DNA of 64,000 nt, taken from the NCBI RefSeq assembly GCF_009870125.1, contig NC_046683.1, positions 7,874,001 to 7,938,000 on the forward strand. Reading direction: 5' to 3'. The notes beneath the pieces were generated by a model. That model did not search any database, was not told where the DNA came from, and was given only the letters and a program-made list of their open reading frames with translations. Below are positions 59,839 to 64,000 of this stretch, piece after piece; position 1 is the first letter of the stretch; every line of letters begins with the position of its first letter. This DNA comes from Drosophila pseudoobscura (taxonomy: Eukaryota > Arthropoda > Insecta > Diptera > Drosophilidae). A program made the translations under genes and the position numbers.

Positions 59839-62295
59839 CTAGTAGTTTGGCAGCAATAAAATGTTCTGCAGATCATCAAAGCGAAGGGAGTAGTTGTTTT
59901 CTTCATTCTTCACAATTTCATCGCACGACACATAGGCACCCAAGGCGAAATGATTCTCGAGACGCTTGACCTGCGCATCGGTGAGGATTTCCGGCACGCC
60001 TAAGCACGAGATACAGATAGAAATTATAAACTTTGATATTGGTTTGTATTGAGGCACTCGCTCAATTACCTATCAAAACGTATTCCGTAGTCAATACGGG
60101 GTATGTTAGCTGCTGCGGATATGCACGGATATCCGTCACATGGGTCGGCACAATATTTCCATAGTCCAGGAACAAGATGCTGGGATAGCCATCACCGACA
60201 AGCTCTATCGAAACGCCGCGACACCATTTTCCCATGTATTTGGCAACGCACAATTGTCCTTTCCTGCAAAAAGAATTCAGTTTGATGAAGGATTTGCTCT
60301 AGCAATTCTCTATCTCTCTCTCTCCGGTTGGGTCCTTACGGAGGGGCATAAGTAACAGCTTTGGCAATATTTTCTCCATAGTCCTGGAACGCTAGCTGCA
60401 TTTTCGTGATCTCGACTCCCAATTTTACGGGGGTGCAGTAGATGATGCCATACTTTAGGAACGAGTTGTCCGTGACAATCAAGTAGATGTTCTTCCCTGG
60501 TGGCTCAGCCACATGCGGCAGAAACTAATGAGAAATTCAAATTTTAAAAAGCCGTAATTCTAAAAGAACTATACATCTTACATTTTCATTGATCCCGGGC
60601 TCATTTAAAGCGGGTTCCACGGGTGTTATAACTTTCTTAAGCAGGCTGTTAATGTTTCTATTTTCCTCCATACACCATAGCACTGCGATCTGCATTTTGT
60701 TTTTATGGTCGTACTCGTGCCTGTGGTACCTTAGTTTAAAAGTAGTGGAGGACCCTTGCATTGCGTACATAACATCCCGCAAAGTTGGGGTTATGGCGCG
60801 CCTTGGTACGCCGCGGAGCTTCACAGGAACAGCATAGCGCGGCAACTCACTCAAATAAGAGCTGCACTGATACAGGTTACCCGGATCAGTGTATTCAACG
60901 CTGCCAAAATCAACTGAGACTACGCAAATGTCCTTCGGATTGTCAACATTCAGCACCATGGCCCGTACAACTTGTCCCTCGAACTTATAGAGGACCATCT
61001 GGCCACAGACCGGCAGCTGGGCAAGCTTGGGTACATCTTTGCCATGCTTCCTGATCTCAGCGAGCACGCGGTAGTAGGCCAGTTCAGAAAGGAAATCAGC
61101 CGGGCGCACATACACGATATGCGACTGTTCGAAGGCAGTAATCGTGACCATGGAATTTTTTGACGGCAAACCAGACTTGGGAATTAATTGTTTGAAATTC
61201 TCATCATTAATATCCACTTTCTGACCACTGCCGCATTTGCTATCGTGCTGCTGGGAGACAATGCTCCAGCAGTACGCATCGCAAAAGGGCATATCGCAAA
61301 TTTTACACACAGTGGATGTGTAACCGTTGCAGGCCACGCATTTTTCGTATCCAGACATATCTATCCACTCGTTATCATCTTCATCCACATCATCTACATC
61401 CGTGTTCCTGAAAAATTGAGTATTGTACAAAATCATACGTTTCAGGTCTGTTTAAACGACATGCCAGACCAATGACTTGCCCGTTGATACAGGCCTTTAT
61501 TTACTTACTTCAAAAATTTTCTCCCAAAACGAAGCTCTTCGATCAGCGGCTTGGTCAACATTTCCTCTTCATATTGTTTCTCAAGTATATAGGCCCCGTG
61601 GCGCTCCAAGTTATGCTCGAACTTAACACTCTTATAGCGCTTCTCCACGTCTCTAATTGGCAGGAGAGAGCCGTACTTATAGGACGTAGAATCCACGATT
61701 GGCATTACTATGAACTCTGGATGCATATTTGCGCTGGCCGAAGTTTGTATAGTGCGTGATTTCAAGTCGATTGGGCCCCGAGCAGTTGGCACTAGTGCTG
61801 GCTCGGGTAATTGGTTGGCGGCGCTCACCATGGGCTTGGCATTTTCCCCGCCACCGATCCTGCTTCGTTGCAACTGCAATAATAAAGGAAATTCTTCCAG
61901 TTGGCAGTGTGCAGCCTCTAAGGAGCTGCAGCGAGATAAAAATGTGCACATTTAGCAAACATGGATTCGCATACAGCCATTCCTACCTACCCCAAGTCAT
62001 TGAAGAAAACTGTTAATCTGTCCGAATTAGCCTTAAAGTCGATGCTGCGGACATGACTTTGGCCAAAGAAATTCAGCACAGAGCACGTGGAAATAAATCT
62101 TATTTTTTTGCTTAGAACCAGATACGGATATTCGGCGTTCGCAGTGCCCGTTTGCTTTATTTTACGCATGTCGCTCGGCTTCAATGGTACTTGCGCTTTC
62201 TCAACCACATTTTGGCCAGACTCATCGTCATAATTATTGGAATAATCCAAGGCCATGGGATTCCAATTTGACCAATCCTCTAAAAGTTTATCCAT
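59839..62295 (-). CDS. vret: Vreteno-like MYND/double-Tudor protein (piRNA pathway)
   Basis: Six exons (61991-62295, 61509-61925, 60582-61407, 60340-60524, 60070-60263, 59839-59999) give 695 residues. The N-terminal 100 to 160 residues suggest a degenerate RRM-like fold (SVLNFFGQSHVRSIDF). A MYND-type zinc finger at 264-299 has CxxC, CxxC, CxxxC and HxxxC spacing. Two Tudor domains follow: about 340-440 (VSVDFGSVEYTD) and about 578-625 (GKWCRGVSIEL, FLDYGN). This order and length match Vreteno, a cytoplasmic germline and ovarian-soma protein needed for piRNA biogenesis through binding of methylated Piwi proteins. I recall D. melanogaster vret on chromosome 3R, so this may be a paralog or a moved gene. 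Introns are kept, so it is not a retrocopy. Confidence 0.7.
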
Positions 62296-62339
62296 TGTTT
62301 ACAAACCAAAAAAAACCAACTAGCAAGCGCAGAATGCAG

Positions 62340-62665
62340 AATTTTTTGAAATAACTGTAAACGCCAGTGTGACCGCGGACTTATCGTTAAAATATACCGT
62401 CTGACCCTCAGAAATAAACCAAAATAAACGGTATTTTTTTAAAAAATATATCGTAAATATACTGACGAATTCAAGTTCTATATTCCTCGATTTTTATGTT
62501 CCGTGGAATATTACTAGCTATATATCGGCTTTACTGGCTTAATTTAAATACTTTGTATTGTTTGATTTTGTCTAAAAAAGGTTTTTTTGGCAAAAGGGTC
62601 AAACAAATAAATCGTAGGAGAAAAACCGTTAATATTTAAATATACCGTAAATATACCGGACGTAG
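62340..62665 (-). promoter_or_regulatory. Motif 1 and repeated motif 6 promoter of the Vreteno-like gene
   Basis: CAGTGTGACC at 62365-62374 is Ohler motif 1 (M1BP site) on the minus strand. Motif 6-like CGGTATATTT or its variants recur at 62391-62400, 62429-62438, 62447-62461 and 62638-62660. This is the TATA-less promoter class of broadly or ovary-expressed genes. Confidence 0.65.
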
Positions 62666-64000
62666 CCCATTTAAGCCCCCTTTATTTAAACACGATGGGC
62701 TGGCAGCACTGCTTGGCCCGTATTTGAATTTGAATTGTGCGCGCACCTTGACTGACTTTCACGGACTCGACATCGAACCACCACATGGAAATCGACTGAT
62801 GCTGGGGTGGTGTCGCCCGATCTCTGGGTATACTCTAATCTCGCCTTATACTATAGTTCACGGCCCCCCGAAATTAATGTGTCTGAAACGTGTTGTCGAA
62901 ATTAAAAGCGAATGTTTCCAAGGCAAGGCCCCAATTTACATACAAACGTACATATATGTATAAGTATGTATATGATACACTCTAGCTGGTAGTAGTACTA
63001 TTCGTATTATCAGTGGTATAGGGCAATGTGGACCAACCAGTTTTTGGATTCCATTGTGTCGTCTTATCCGACAGATAAACTCGTTTCTCCGGCAGATCAG
63101 GCGCGTATCTGAGCGTGGAGGTGTGAAAGAGCTGTGGCATTAACTGTTATACGAATTTGACCTTGTCGAAGTTTATTTTTGCGTCCCTGGCCTTCCCTTT
63201 CCTGCCCCCTGCCACGCCAATCCCTTCTGCCTTTCCATTGACCTTGCTCAACGCGCTCCAGCTGACGCAAAGAGAAAGAAGATGGTCCGTTATTTTCCTT
63301 GAGACCTAAAACCTAAAATCCCCCAACTACCAACCACCAACGACAGCCAATCTAAGGCGGGCCGAACCATTTTTTATGATCTGCTGCGTTTAAAAATGGA
63401 TTTCGCATTCTGTATTCTGGCTTTTTTATGTGTGTTTTCCGCGTTTTTCGAGCGTCACGTGAAGTTTATTTACGGCTTGCCAAATACAATAAGTATTATA
63501 ATTAATGACTTTTCCTCATGAGCGAAGGCCGGATAGCATCTCGCTTTCGCTCTCGCTCTCTCTATCTGTCTTTCTTTCTGCCACCCATCCTCTCTAGGAT
63601 TTTGTGATTTTCACAAATTTTCCACTCTCTGTCATTAGCCGCTGCGCCGCTCTGTCGCTGCATTGACCTCTGGACTGAGGCAGAGGCTGAGTGGGTTGCG
63701 TTTCATCAGACAGACGACGCTGCTTCGGCGACGTCATCATCATTGACGTCACACACTCAAAGAGTAGGTACATACATACATATATGTATGTAATACCCAC
63801 GATAAAATACTAACAAAAATCAATTATTTTGTATATATTATGTACAATATGTTTGTAATATGTAACAAAACGGACAAGCGCAAAAGCAACCCCTCGCACT
63901 CAAACATCTACATACATATACATATATGTATGTATATATAAGTTAATGTATATGTACATACATATGTATACAGCACACTATGTGGCTTTGTGTGTGACGG
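62666..64000. other. unassigned right end
   Basis: No supported gene. It contains TATG/CATA ladders at 62935-62970, 63770-63790 and 63905-63970. Confidence 0.4.

Overview
This window is from a Drosophila genome. Genes have several short introns (about 60 to 70 bases) plus occasional multi-kilobase ones with GT/AG borders, long CAG/GCC homopolymer tracts in coding exons, DRE (TATCGATA) and Ohler-type core-promoter motifs, and near-identical relatives of known fly proteins. The set sno, Coq5, Cyp318a1 and an Lgr4-like receptor points to the X chromosome (Muller element A). Two Ran-like paralogs and a Vreteno-like gene, which I associate with other chromosome arms in D. melanogaster, suggest the obscura group; the species call is inference.

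Layout. 14-3420 (minus): 3' part of an LDLa/leucine-rich-repeat relaxin-type receptor, cut by the window edge. 3.4-13 kb: no gene I can support. 13.1 kb (plus) and 20.6 kb (minus): two intact but switch-II-degenerate Ran-like GTPase genes, convergent, enclosing a secreted proline-rich protein gene (14.1-16.2 kb, minus) and the ubiquinone methyltransferase Coq5 (18.3-19.4 kb, minus). 22.0-39.7 kb (minus): the whole of strawberry notch in 12 coding exons. One intron holds a nested same-strand His-rich ORF with a frame break; others hold a Tc1-type transposon relic and a copy of the flanks of the 20 kb Ran-like gene without its body. 40.9-43.5 kb (minus): Cyp318a1, 7 exons. 45.6-57.7 kb (minus): a large mostly disordered protein with taperin/phostensin hallmarks (N-terminal W-K-K-D helix, RVQF PP1 motif, TFEYPSE motif) and three alternative phase-1 terminal exons. 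59.8-62.3 kb (minus): a six-exon MYND/double-Tudor protein with the architecture and length of Vreteno (piRNA pathway). 62.3-64 kb: promoter motifs, then nothing I can support.

Exon joins were made by hand from splice signals. Every complete multi-exon model sums to a multiple of three: sno 1728 aa, Coq5 305, proline-rich protein 656, Cyp318a1 552, Vreteno-like 695, taperin-like 1316, 1446 or 1395. The genes do not form a single pathway. The most distinctive content is the Ran-like pair with its gene-less flank copy, the Vreteno-like gene, the swappable C-termini of the taperin-like protein, and the broken nested gene in sno.
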